The notes under the pieces were generated by a model, which saw nothing but the letters and a program-made list of their open reading frames with translations, searched no databases and was not told the DNA's origin. Shown here piece by piece: positions 1 through 9,531 of a DNA stretch of 64,000 nt (positions are counted from its first letter, which is position 1; each line of letters opens with the position of its first letter). The DNA is taken from contig NZ_DF238891.1 in assembly GCF_000400995.2 (NCBI RefSeq), positions 62,001 through 126,000 on the forward strand, given 5' to 3'. The position numbers and the translations under genes were made by a program. The DNA comes from Acidovorax sp. MR-S7. GTDB lineage: Bacteria > Pseudomonadota > Gammaproteobacteria > Burkholderiales > Burkholderiaceae_C.

Positions 1-2
1 TG

Positions 3-134
3 CAGGACGACGCTCGGCGCAGTGCCTTGAGTGCGCGCGGCGAAGCCTATGCGCGTGACCTGCACTGGGCTGATATGGCCGACCAATTCGAAGCCGGGTT
101 GCAGAAGGTGCGCGCCGGCAGCACGCTGTCATGA
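3..134 (+). CDS. glycosyltransferase C-terminus (partial, cut by window start)
   Basis: An open frame runs in from the left edge and stops with TGA at 132-134, sharing the ATGA overlap with the next gene. The visible tail of about 43 residues contains RGEAYARDLHWADMADQFE, which resembles the last helix of GT-B glycosyltransferases that sit next to Wzm/Wzt exporters. The overlap and the neighbouring polysaccharide exporter support a role in building the exported glycan. Only the tail is visible, so the family call is an inference. Confidence 0.5.
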   Translation, partial: QDDARRSALSARGEAYARDLHWADMADQFEAGLQKVRAGSTLS

Positions 135-945
135 CTTCTGCGTCACATTCCCCCGCGCAGGAGACTGTGCGCCAGCCGCGCCAGTTGTGGGTGCTATGGC
201 GTTATTGGATGGTGCGTGAGCTGAAGACGCGCTATGCAGGTTCGGTGCTGGGGCTCGCCTGGGCTTTCGTGCAGCCGCTGGCTACGCTGGCCATTTTCTA
301 CGTGCTGTTCGGCATGGTGTTGGCAGTCCGTGTGCCGGGCCTGGACGTGGATCATGGCTACCTGCTGCATTTGCTGGCGGGGCTGGCGGTGTGGCTGCCC
401 TTTACCGATGCGTTTGGCCGGGGAATAGGCAGCTTGGCGGCGTATGAGGATTTTTTGCGGAAACAGCCGATGCCGGCAGAGATTCTGCCCGCAGTGGCGG
501 TGGGCGGCAGCCTGTTAATGATGGCGATTGGCTATGCGCTGCTGCTGGTGGTGTGCCTGAGCCAGGGCGTGGCGCTGCGCGCCACATGGGCCTGGCTACC
601 CGTGCTGGTGGTGATGCAGATGGCGCTGACCTATGGTTTGACGCTGATGTTCAGCATGGCACATTTCCTGTGGCGCGACGTGGGCTCGATGATGTCCTTT
701 GCGCTGCAACTGTGGTTTTACCTGACGCCCGTCGTTTATCCGCTGGCCCAGGTGCCCGAGAAGTTCCATGGCTGGTACTTGCTCAACCCGCTGGCCTGTC
801 TGGTGCTGTGCGTCGAATGGGCCTTGCTGGGCATGCCGATGCCGGGGAGTACGCCCTATGCCTTGCTGGCCTGGACGGTGATCCTGGGCGGCGGCGGGTG
901 GTGGTTCTTCCGGTCGATGAAGTCGGCTTTGGGCGAGGCGCTGTA

Positions 946-946
<1 letters not shown>
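131..946 (+). CDS. wzm: polysaccharide ABC exporter permease (Wzm-like)
   Basis: A 271-residue integral membrane protein of the ABC-2 type, the usual size for Wzm/KpsM/TagG permeases. The N-terminus carries the typical interfacial stretch (LWRYWMVRELKTRYAGSVLG) before about six hydrophobic segments, and the conserved LWFYLTPVVYP element lies around residue 200. It should form the inner-membrane channel that moves a finished lipid-linked O-antigen or capsule chain to the periplasm. It overlaps the previous gene by ATGA, and its TAA shares one base with the ATG of the ATPase gene, so the pair is translationally coupled. Confidence 0.93.
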
Positions 947-2168
<1,222 letters not shown>

Positions 2169-2172
<4 letters not shown>

Positions 2173-3062
2173 CGCGCGACTGGCTGCTGGACTGGGTGTT
2201 TCCGTCGCTGGCGCATATTCCAACGACATTGCCTTGGTGGCTGGCCGCGAAAATCGGGCGTGAGCGTGGCGCTGAGCGCCGCCATCTGCTGCGCTGGCTA
2301 GAGTCGCGCTTCGCGCAGATCTTTCCGCAGGCATCGTCTTCAGACCATGCCCACTGGGCCCGTGCGCATCTGGACATGCTGGCGCAGGAGATGATGGATG
2401 CCATGGCGTTCCACCGGCTGGGCAGGCCGGGCGGGCCTTCCATCGACGTGGCGGGGCTCGGGCACGTACAGCGATTGCGCGAGCAGGGCCAGGGCTTCAT
2501 TCTGGTGCTCAACCACTTCGACCGGCAATTGGCCGCGCCGGTGGCCTTGGCGCAGCAGGGGATTCACACCCACGTGCTGACCATGCCGGTGTTGGACAAT
2601 CCGGAGCTTGATGACGCCCATCGCCGCTTTCTGCTGCGCAAGGTCCGGGGCTATGCCGAAGTCACCGGGGGAAACTGGCGCACCACGAACGAAGGCTTGG
2701 CTCCGGTCCTGGAAGGCCTGCGGGCGGGGCAGGGGTGGGTGATCTGGGCTGATGCCTGGCAGCCGGGGTTCAAGCGCTTGAGGCAGCATCCGTTTCTCGG
2801 CGGGCGCTTGACCCTGACCACGGGAATCGAGCGCATGGCCCGATTCACCAATGTTCCGCTGCTGTACGCAGCGACATACTCCGGCGGTTTCGGCCGTTTG
2901 CGCGTCGCCGTCGAGCCGCTGCCGCCGGAGCCGCAGCTGGCGATCGATGCGGTCGTCGCGCGGCTGGAGCGCGATGTCAGGGAGCGGCCCTGGGCATGGT
3001 GGTGCTGGGGCCAGTGGGACCAGATGTGGTCGCCGCCGACTGAAGGGGGAGAACTCGCTTGA
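2169..3062 (+). CDS. LpxL/HtrB-like acyltransferase with atypical active site
   Basis: A 297-residue protein resembling lysophospholipid/lipid A acyltransferases. Family features include the GFILVLNHFD core around residue 109-118 and a Trp-rich C-terminus (RPWAWWCWGQWDQMW) like the end of LpxL proteins. The usual HX4(D/E) motif is not intact: after His116 the residues are FDRQL, so an acid is missing at the expected position and Asp118 lies only two residues away. It may acylate a glycan or lipid carrier, or be a diverged non-catalytic member. The start at 2169 overlaps the wzt stop (ATGA), and its TGA overlaps the TTG start of the next gene. Confidence 0.75.
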
Positions 3063-4057
3063 GCAACATTGAACGCTATGACTATGCCTTTGACCCCGAG
3101 GGCGAGGATTGGGCGGCGCGGTTGATCCGGCAACTGCCACCTCCGGGCGCGGTGCTGGAACTGGGGCCGGGCCCCGGCGCCATGACCAAGGTGCTGGTGG
3201 AGCGCGGCTACCAGGTGACAGCCGTCGAAAATGACCCGCAGGCCCTGGAGGCGTTGCAGTCCCTGGGCGTGCAGGTGATTGAGGGCGATCTCGAGCGCGC
3301 CGATTGGCTGTCCGAACTGGCGGGCAGGCGCTTCCATGCGATCTTGGCATGCGATGTCCTGGAGCATCTGCACCAGCCGGAGGCGCTGTTGCAGAACCTG
3401 GCCGGCTGCCTTGAGCCATCGGGGCGGCTGGTCGTCTCGGTTCCCAATATCGCGTATGCGGGCGTGGTCGCTGCCTTGCGCAACGGGGTCTTCGACTATG
3501 CCGACAAGGGGCAGCTTGACCGCACGCACGTCCGCTTCCTCACCAAGCGCAGCGCAGAGAAGATGCTGCTGGACGCTGGCTGGGTGCCGCGCTACTGGGG
3601 TGCCAACCGCATTCCGGTGACGCGCAGCGAATTCGCCTGGTGCTGGAATGGGCTGACGGACGGGTTGCGCCAGGAGTTGCAGTGCAACTGGCCCGATTTC
3701 GACGTGTACCAGTGGATGGTAGTGGCCACCCCGTCGCACGATGGTCATGTGGCTGAAGCGGCGCATGAGCGCTTCAAGGCCGAAAGGCTGCGGCACGAAT
3801 TGCATGCCCTCAAGGCCGTGCATGACCAGGAGCATGCCTCGCTGCTGGAGCACCAGAAGGCATTCGCCGAGGCCAAGGTGATCATCGCCCGGCTGGAGGC
3901 GCAGCAGGCTTCCCTGCAGTCGGCGATGGACGCGGCCAGCGAAGCATCCGCGGCAGAAAAACGCACTCTGCAAACGGATCTGGAGCAACTGCGCGCCGAG
4001 GTGTCGGCCAGTCAGTCGCGGTGGTGGCTGCTGCGCCGCCTGCTGGGGCGGCGATAG
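3059..4057 (+). CDS. SAM methyltransferase with C-terminal coiled coil (possible glycan chain terminator)
   Basis: A 332-residue protein starting at TTG (3059-3061) inside the TTGA overlap with the upstream gene. Residues about 20-190 form a class I methyltransferase: motif I VLELGPGPGAM (about 32-42), acidic ENDPQ after strand 2, and a CDVLEHLHQP segment. From about residue 228 to 315 the sequence is Leu/Ala/Glu/Lys-rich with heptad character, and it ends in an amphipathic basic tail, SRWWLLRRLLGRR. This layout matches the WbdD idea of a catalytic domain, coiled-coil ruler and membrane-binding tail, and the gene sits beside a Wzt with a glycan-reading domain. Terminal methylation of the exported chain is inferred. 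Confidence 0.8.
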   Translation: MSNIERYDYAFDPEGEDWAARLIRQLPPPGAVLELGPGPGAMTKVLVERGYQVTAVENDPQALEALQSLGVQVIEGDLERADWLSELAGRRFHAILACDVLEHLHQPEALLQNLAGCLEPSGRLVVSVPNIAYAGVVAALRNGVFDYADKGQLDRTHVRFLTKRSAEKMLLDAGWVPRYWGANRIPVTRSEFAWCWNGLTDGLRQELQCNWPDFDVYQWMVVATPSHDGHVAEAAHERFKAERLRHELHALKAVHDQEHASLLEHQKAFAEAKVIIARLEAQQASLQSAMDAASEASAAEKRTLQTDLEQLRAEVSASQSRWWLLRRLLGRR

Positions 4058-4069
4058 GACGGGCGACAC

Positions 4070-4690
4070 ATGTTGCTGGGCGTTCCTGAGGTAACCGCTT
4101 CCCATCCCGGCGTTGACAGCCTGGGCCGGGACTGCCGGATAGACACGTCCGTTTCCGTGATGCGATTCGGCCGCCGCACGGGGGTGCTGAGTCTTGCGGA
4201 CGAGGTGAGCTTGTACGTGAATACGCGGCTCGTTCTGGGCGACGTGGACATTGACCCTTGCGTGCGCCTGCATATCGGCGCGCGCACCATCGTCAATGCT
4301 GGCGGTTATCTGTCTGGCGAAGGAGGGCTGGAGATTGGCGCTGACGTGTTGATCGGGCCCCACGTGAAACTGCTGTCCGCCGGGCATGCCATCGACGAAG
4401 GCGACGTGATCATCGCGCGCAACCGCATCACCCGCGGGCAGATCGTCATCGAAGACGGCGCCTGGATTGGCGCTGGCGCCGTGGTGCTCGAAGGCGTGCG
4501 CATCGGCCGGGGCGCCGTGGTCGCCGCAGGCGCGGTGGTGCGTCAGGACGTGCCGGCGGGCATGGTGGTGGCGGGCATTCCCGCTAGAGCGATCCGCTCC
4601 CGCCGGGTGGCCGGTTTCGCCCCGGTGGCTGACGGCAGCGGCGGTCTGTGGCTGCGGTGGTGCCGTTGGTGGAATGCACGGCGAGGTTGA
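4070..4690 (+). CDS. left-handed beta-helix acyltransferase (LbH/hexapeptide)
   Basis: A 206-residue protein with hexapeptide-repeat turns in its second half, such as IGADVLIGPHVKL and VIEDGAWIGAGAVVLEGV, then the GIPARAI motif typical of WecH/VatD-type sugar O-acetyltransferases. It probably acetylates a sugar of the surface polysaccharide using acetyl-CoA in the cytoplasm. It starts 12 bases after the methyltransferase gene and is probably in the same operon. Confidence 0.85.
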   Translation: MLLGVPEVTASHPGVDSLGRDCRIDTSVSVMRFGRRTGVLSLADEVSLYVNTRLVLGDVDIDPCVRLHIGARTIVNAGGYLSGEGGLEIGADVLIGPHVKLLSAGHAIDEGDVIIARNRITRGQIVIEDGAWIGAGAVVLEGVRIGRGAVVAAGAVVRQDVPAGMVVAGIPARAIRSRRVAGFAPVADGSGGLWLRWCRWWNARRG

Positions 4691-4694
4691 CGGC

Positions 4695-5360
4695 ATGGCG
4701 AGATCTTTCATACGGGCGGCGGCGCTGTGGCTGTCGCTGCTCTGCGCGGGACCTGTCTTTGCGGACGGCAAGGCGATCTGGGAATTCGTGGATGGCGAGG
4801 GGGTAGTGCACATAGGCAATGCCGTTCCTCCTGCGCAGCGCGGCGTCATCTGGCTGCACCAAGTGCCGATGGCGCGCGGTGCTGTGGTCGGGCAGGGTGC
4901 CGCCAGCCCGAAGCCCTTGAGCAAAATGGTGGGCTTCGAACAGGTCAAGCCGCATCTGGAATCGGCGGCGCTGTCCGAGTCGCTCGATCCGATGCTCGTC
5001 ATGGCTGTCGCCGCGGCCGAGTCCGCCTTCAATGCGGACGCGGTTTCCCACAAGGGCGCCTTGGGGCTGATGCAGATCATGCCGGCCACGGCGGCGCGCT
5101 ACGGCGTGGCGGCAGGCGCGTCGCCCGATGGTCGGCACGCCGTCATGGAGCCCCGGATCAATGCCCAGGTCGGCAGCCGCTACCTGGCGGATCTGCTGCG
5201 CCTGTTCGACGGAGACAAGGAGCTGGCCGTTGCTGCTTACAACGCGGGTGAGGGGGCGGTCATCAAGCACGGTCGGCGCATCCCTCCCTATCCGGAAACG
5301 CAGAAATATGTCGAGAAGGTGATGCGCCTCTACAAGACCTGGTCCGACCCGCTGCCTTGA
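4695..5360 (+). CDS. lytic transglycosylase, SLT domain
   Basis: A 221-residue secreted protein with a signal peptide (ARSFIRAAALWLSLLCAGPVFA), a short DUF4124-like stretch (WEFVDGEGVVHIGNA) and a C-terminal SLT domain. The catalytic Glu lies in AAAESAFNADAVSHKGALGL, followed by GLMQIMPATAARYGV and AVAAYNAGEGAV. It cleaves peptidoglycan glycan strands in the periplasm with formation of 1,6-anhydro ends. It begins 4 bases after the acetyltransferase gene and may help make room for glycan export machinery, though that is inference. Confidence 0.93.
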   Translation: MARSFIRAAALWLSLLCAGPVFADGKAIWEFVDGEGVVHIGNAVPPAQRGVIWLHQVPMARGAVVGQGAASPKPLSKMVGFEQVKPHLESAALSESLDPMLVMAVAAAESAFNADAVSHKGALGLMQIMPATAARYGVAAGASPDGRHAVMEPRINAQVGSRYLADLLRLFDGDKELAVAAYNAGEGAVIKHGRRIPPYPETQKYVEKVMRLYKTWSDPLP

Positions 5361-5384
5361 AAAGAAGGCGCAAGAGAAAATAGG

Positions 5385-5440
5385 CAATTGCGCCTATACA
5401 TAAAGGGTTTTTGCTATAAAATTTATAGCTCTCCTAGGGC
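5385..5440. repeat. palindromic repeat copy between convergent genes
   Basis: AT-rich sequence with a perfect 8-bp inverted repeat GCTATAAA (5413-5420) / TTTATAGC (5422-5429) and the flanking AAAGGGTTTTT and CTAGGGCGCTGC pieces seen in this family of short repeats. It separates the transglycosylase stop from the converging glycosyltransferase gene, whose TAG stop lies inside the repeat at 5434-5436. It could also act as a weak bidirectional terminator. Confidence 0.55.
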
Positions 5441-7299
5441 GCTGCAGTGCGGGCAATGGCCGATACGTCGCAGTGCATGGGCTCCCCGAGCGAGGACAGA
5501 GCGACAGCTGGTGCGCTGCCATGCGGGGAGAGGAGCCATTCCAGGTCGTAGTAGTAAAGGCTCAGATACCTGTGGCGTTCGGTGATCATGGGCCGGGCGA
5601 TGCTTGCGCCCTCCAGGCGCCAGTAGCCGGGCTGGTGCGCAGGCAACTCCTCGCTGCATCGCAGGGCCAGGCGCAGGAGGATGTCCGCGGCACCGGGCGG
5701 CATGGTGACCTGCAGGCCATGCTCCAGATGGGCTGGCAGGTAGGTCATGTAGTTGAACCTCTGCTGCGATAGCAGGGTGGCCGTGCGTTTCCCATTGAGG
5801 GCGATGTCCAGTGCCTGCGGCGCATAGACCGCTGAATCTCCGGCCACGGCGATGGCCTCGATGCCCTTGGTGAAATCAAAGCGCAGGCGGTCTTGCGCGG
5901 TGGCAATGAAATACCGGGGCGCCGGTGGCTGGGTGATGGCCGCAGTTGTGCAGGCCGGCTCGAAATAGCGGCTGGTGGCCTCCCGCATCGCCATCGGCGC
6001 CAGCCCTGCGACCTGATCCTGGCAGATGCGGCGGGTGTCCAGAATCTTGCGCACGGCGGTCAGATGCCTGTAGGTGTAGGACGGAACGACGATGTCCGAG
6101 GGCGGCGCCTGCGGGAAAAACATGGTGGATATCGGCCAGTCCATCTTTCCCAGGCGATCCATGCCCCGGTAAAGAATGGCGTGCGACGAGAGCGCGATGG
6201 CAAAGACGGCGCCTGCGAGGGCGCGCAACCCGAGGCGGGGGATTTTCAGCAGGTCACAGAACCGACTCCAGCCATAGGCGGCGGCCACGGCTAGCCAGGG
6301 GTGGATGACATCGAGGTGCCAGAACCCTCCCTGGTGCAGAAATGCCATCGAGACGATCAGCCAGATGGCCAGGGTGGCCAATATCCAGCGGACGGTGCGC
6401 TCGGCCCATCCCAGCACGCAGCACAAGCCGAGGCCGGCCAGCATGACAGCCAGGCCCGCGGCGGCGAGGGTGTCGAGCGGCTCCATGGCCGGCTGGATTC
6501 CAGTGACAAGGCTGTAGGGCATCAGGAGCGCGTCGCGCCACTTCGCCAGATCCAGGAAATTGGCAAGCCAGCCGTGACCGGGCTGCTGCAAGGCCGCCGC
6601 TGGCGCGCCGGTGGCCGCCAGCCGGGCCCATGCGCCGGACTTGACGAGCCAGACCGCCGTCGCTGCGGTGGCGATGGCGACCGAGGCCAGGGTGCGCTTG
6701 TCCGCGAGGATGCGGCGGTGGAACAGCACGTACAGGGTCAGACCCGCCAGCAGAGGCGCAGCTGAAGGGTGGATCTGCACCAGCAGGAAAAAGACCAGCG
6801 GCAGGGCAAACCAGCCAGCTTTCTCCTGGCTGGCAGAGCGGATGTACAGGCCCAGCAGGACGTTGCTGAACGTGATGATGAGTGCTGGCGCCCAGGCGCT
6901 GTGGGCATAGATGGACGGAAAAAGAGGCAGCGCCAGGGTGGCATAGACTAGGCCACAGTGTGGGCCGAAGGCCTGGCTCGTCTGGCGCCACAAATAGAGG
7001 GCCGACAGAAGAAACAGGATGCCAAAGGCAATGAAAACGCTGGCGTCGCTGTCCTTGAGCAGCAGCGGCAGCGCCAGCAGGTAATAGAACCCGGGCGGCA
7101 GCGTAATGCGCTCTCCGAACATGGGCGGGCTGTTGACGGGCCACTCGTGCGCGTGGACGAGCCGGCGCGCGACTTCCATGTCGCGGATCTGATCCGGGCC
7201 GTGGAAGGTGACGTCGAAGAAGTAAATCTGCAGGCCTCCCAGCACCGCGATCATCAGCGGCGCCAGAAGGAGATCAACGGGCGTCTTGTTCTTTGCCAT
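5434..7299 (-). CDS. GT39-like membrane glycosyltransferase
   Basis: A 621-residue polytopic membrane protein with about ten hydrophobic segments in the first 370 residues and a soluble periplasmic C-terminal part. The first loop holds DVTFHGPDQIRDMEVARRL, matching the acidic first-loop motif of dolichyl/undecaprenyl-phosphate sugar transferases (ArnT/PMT superfamily). It probably moves a sugar from undecaprenyl phosphate onto a surface glycan in the periplasm. It is the last gene of a minus-strand operon and overlaps the GT2 gene by 26 bases. Confidence 0.8.
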   Translation of the reverse strand: MAKNKTPVDLLLAPLMIAVLGGLQIYFFDVTFHGPDQIRDMEVARRLVHAHEWPVNSPPMFGERITLPPGFYYLLALPLLLKDSDASVFIAFGILFLLSALYLWRQTSQAFGPHCGLVYATLALPLFPSIYAHSAWAPALIITFSNVLLGLYIRSASQEKAGWFALPLVFFLLVQIHPSAAPLLAGLTLYVLFHRRILADKRTLASVAIATAATAVWLVKSGAWARLAATGAPAAALQQPGHGWLANFLDLAKWRDALLMPYSLVTGIQPAMEPLDTLAAAGLAVMLAGLGLCCVLGWAERTVRWILATLAIWLIVSMAFLHQGGFWHLDVIHPWLAVAAAYGWSRFCDLLKIPRLGLRALAGAVFAIALSSHAILYRGMDRLGKMDWPISTMFFPQAPPSDIVVPSYTYRHLTAVRKILDTRRICQDQVAGLAPMAMREATSRYFEPACTTAAITQPPAPRYFIATAQDRLRFDFTKGIEAIAVAGDSAVYAPQALDIALNGKRTATLLSQQRFNYMTYLPAHLEHGLQVTMPPGAADILLRLALRCSEELPAHQPGYWRLEGASIARPMITERHRYLSLYYYDLEWLLSPHGSAPAVALSSLGEPMHCDVSAIARTAAP

Positions 7300-8266
7300 A
7301 GGGGCTGTGGCCGTCCAAGTGGGCTACGGGCGGTGTTTCCTGCTGGACCATTTCCTTGATGAGATAGGGCGGGCGGCGCTTGGCTTCTATGTAGATCCTG
7401 CCGATGTATTCGCCAAGAATGCCGAGCCCTATCAGCTGCACGCCGCCAAAGATCACCATGGCCGTCAGCAGCGTCACATACCCTGGGGTTTGTATGCCGT
7501 ACATCAGCGCTCGGACGATGATGAGGGCGGAGTACAGCAGCCCGACCAGTAAAACGCCGGTTCCAATGTAGGTCCAGACTCGAAGGGGTGCGGTGCTGAA
7601 ACTGGTGATGCCTTCGAGCGCCAAGTTCCAGGAGCGCCATTTGTTGAAGGATGACTTGCCGCCAAAGCGCTCCTCGACCTCGTATTCGACGAATTGCGGC
7701 GCATATCCCACCCAGGCGAACATGCCTTTCATGAACCGGCAGTTCTCGGGCATGCTCCGGAGGTGATCGGCCACTTTCCTGTCGATCAGCCTGAAATCGC
7801 CGACGTTCTCGGGCAGCTTGACATCGGAAATTCGGTTGTGAAGCCGGTAGAAGATGCTGGCGAGAAAACGGTATGCCTTGGTGTCTGTGTCCCGGGATAT
7901 CCTGCGGCCCAGCACCACTTCGGCGCCGTGCTCCCAGGCGTGGATGAAGTCGTCGATGACTTCGGGCGGGTGCTGCAGATCGGCATCGATGAAGATCACG
8001 GCGTCGCCGCCGGCATGGTTCAGCCCGGCGGTGAGTGCTGCCTCCTTGCCGAAATTCCGGGTGAAATTGATGCCTTTCACCCATTTCTGTTGCTTTGACA
8101 GTTTTTCGATGGCCGGGAAAGTGCCATCCGAGCTGCCATCATTCACCAAGATCAGCTGGAATGCGTATTGGTCGTGCCGGGCCAGGACTTTCGAAAGCCT
8201 GTCGAAGAACGGCCCGATGTTCTCCTCTTCGTTGAAGCAGGGGGTAACGATTGCAATCTTCTTCAT
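7274..8266 (-). CDS. polyprenyl-phosphate glycosyltransferase, GT2 (GtrB/ArnC-like)
   Basis: A 330-residue protein with a GT2 fold at residues 1 to about 230: IAIVTPCFNEEENI at the start, VNDGSSDGT and DADLQHPPE for nucleotide-sugar and metal binding. Two transmembrane segments near the C-terminus are followed by the family motif GEYIGRIYIEAKRRP. It should charge undecaprenyl phosphate with a sugar at the cytoplasmic face, supplying the GT39-like enzyme downstream. The start at 8266 comes 11 bases after the SMR gene stop. Confidence 0.92.
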   Translation of the reverse strand: MKKIAIVTPCFNEEENIGPFFDRLSKVLARHDQYAFQLILVNDGSSDGTFPAIEKLSKQQKWVKGINFTRNFGKEAALTAGLNHAGGDAVIFIDADLQHPPEVIDDFIHAWEHGAEVVLGRRISRDTDTKAYRFLASIFYRLHNRISDVKLPENVGDFRLIDRKVADHLRSMPENCRFMKGMFAWVGYAPQFVEYEVEERFGGKSSFNKWRSWNLALEGITSFSTAPLRVWTYIGTGVLLVGLLYSALIIVRALMYGIQTPGYVTLLTAMVIFGGVQLIGLGILGEYIGRIYIEAKRRPPYLIKEMVQQETPPVAHLDGHSPYGKEQDAR

Positions 8267-8277
8267 GCGCAGCCGCT

Positions 8278-8616
8278 CTATTTCGAAAGAAGAAATATGC
8301 CAGCGATGATGGTGGCGGTGCCGATGATTTTCTGCAGGGATAGGCTTTCTCCGAAATACACCGTCCCGATCAGGAGTACGCCGATGATGGACAGGCCTGT
8401 GTACAGGGGATAGAGCGTGGACAGATCGAAATACCGCAGGAGAAAGGCATAGCTGAAGAAAACTCCGCCGTAGAGCACCAGGGCGGCGCCGGTGCGCGCA
8501 ATCCAGTCGATCCTGAGCGGCGGATGGCTGGCGGCAGAGCGCAGGAGCGCATGGGCCAGCGTGAGCGCCGCGGCAAGCAGCAGCGCGGAAAAGACCAGCT
8601 TGAGCGTCTGGCTCAT
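8278..8616 (-). CDS. small membrane protein, SMR/EamA type (lipid-linked sugar flippase candidate)
   Basis: A 112-residue protein with four hydrophobic segments, the size and pattern of EmrE/ArnE-type SMR proteins, including GVLLIGTVYFGESLSLQKIIGTA-like C-terminal helices. Placed between a methyltransferase and a polyprenyl-phosphate glycosyltransferase, it is more likely to flip undecaprenyl-phosphate sugar across the membrane than to export drugs. Its ATG overlaps the methyltransferase stop (ATGA). Confidence 0.75.
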   Translation of the reverse strand: MSQTLKLVFSALLLAAALTLAHALLRSAASHPPLRIDWIARTGAALVLYGGVFFSYAFLLRYFDLSTLYPLYTGLSIIGVLLIGTVYFGESLSLQKIIGTATIIAGIFLLSK

Positions 8617-9338
8617 GGGGCAGCGGTCTGCATGGCCGGGGTGATGGCGATGGCCCAGTCGCCCCCCCGGAGTTCATGGCGCACTTGGTGGGGCTGCAGC
8701 AGCCGGAGCAGGGGTTCGATGTGCGGATAGAAGTTCAAGTGCTCGTCGAGCGTGTAGAAGTAGTAGCGCTGCCGCGGCAGGACGATGAACAGTTGCCGCC
8801 TCGTGATGCGCAGCAGCTCCTTGATAGAGGCTTCGACGTCGAGCAGGTGTTCAACGACGTGGGTGCAGGTCACGACGTCGAATTCGTGATCCGCGAAGGG
8901 CAGCAATGGGAGCATGCCCTCATGGAATTCAAAATGCGTCGATTCGCCGGTGACGGCGACTACGTCAACGCCCGCGAGCCTGCGCCATGCACGCTCCCCG
9001 CTGAGCCGGGAGAGCAGATAGCCGTTGCCCGTGCCGACGTCGAGCAGGCTCGTGCCGCTGGTGTGGCGCAGCTGCTCTGTGATGAAGCGCACCGAGGCTT
9101 CGTTGAGATCGCTTATGCGCCTGCGGGATATCGAATTGCCCAGAGAGGCATAGAAATTCCTGTAATCCTCCGCTGTCATGGCGTATGCCCGGGACTTGAA
9201 CTCCATGAAGGGCCGGACCGCAAAGGTGCCATAGGCCATCACGAAGAAGGGCCACATGAACCAGCGGCTGTCGCGAATGGCGGGTGGCACCAGTTCATCC
9301 ATGACGTAGCGTACTTTTTCGGTTATTTCTCTCTTCAT
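8613..9338 (-). CDS. class I SAM-dependent methyltransferase
   Basis: A 241-residue protein with motif I LLDVGTGNGYLLS around residue 100 and a THVVEHLLDVEASIKE segment typical of Methyltransf_11/23 proteins. An N-terminal segment of about 80 residues includes hydrophobic FMWPFFVMAYGTFAV, which may associate with the membrane. It leads the four-gene glycan-modification operon, and its natural substrate is probably a sugar or lipid-linked intermediate. The ATG at 9338 was chosen because the ORF upstream of it lacks recognisable family sequence. Confidence 0.8.
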   Translation of the reverse strand: MKREITEKVRYVMDELVPPAIRDSRWFMWPFFVMAYGTFAVRPFMEFKSRAYAMTAEDYRNFYASLGNSISRRRISDLNEASVRFITEQLRHTSGTSLLDVGTGNGYLLSRLSGERAWRRLAGVDVVAVTGESTHFEFHEGMLPLLPFADHEFDVVTCTHVVEHLLDVEASIKELLRITRRQLFIVLPRQRYYFYTLDEHLNFYPHIEPLLRLLQPHQVRHELRGGDWAIAITPAMQTAAP

Positions 9339-9531
9339 TGGTCGGCTTCCCTGGCGAGGCCGGTGTGTTGACCAGCGGCCTTCGCGGTGCATTGTCCCAG
9401 CAATCGCCCTGGTGCCCGGCTGCGGCATGCGGAGGGAGGACAAAGCATGCCCCAGTTAGTTGCAAATTGAGGAGGCGGTTGGCGTATCCGCCAGGCCGCT
9501 GGCTGGGCAGTGCGAGTACCATCAGCTCCCC

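Noticed and set aside
553-945. Upstream extension of the Wzt frame
   Set aside because: The frame is open upstream, but it overlaps the permease gene. The ATPase N-terminus fits the ATG at 946.
2651-5089. Long minus-strand open frame of about 812 codons opposite the polysaccharide genes
   Set aside because: It lies antisense to four well supported genes and has low-complexity Ala/Pro/Ser composition with no domain. Long antisense frames are common in high-GC DNA.
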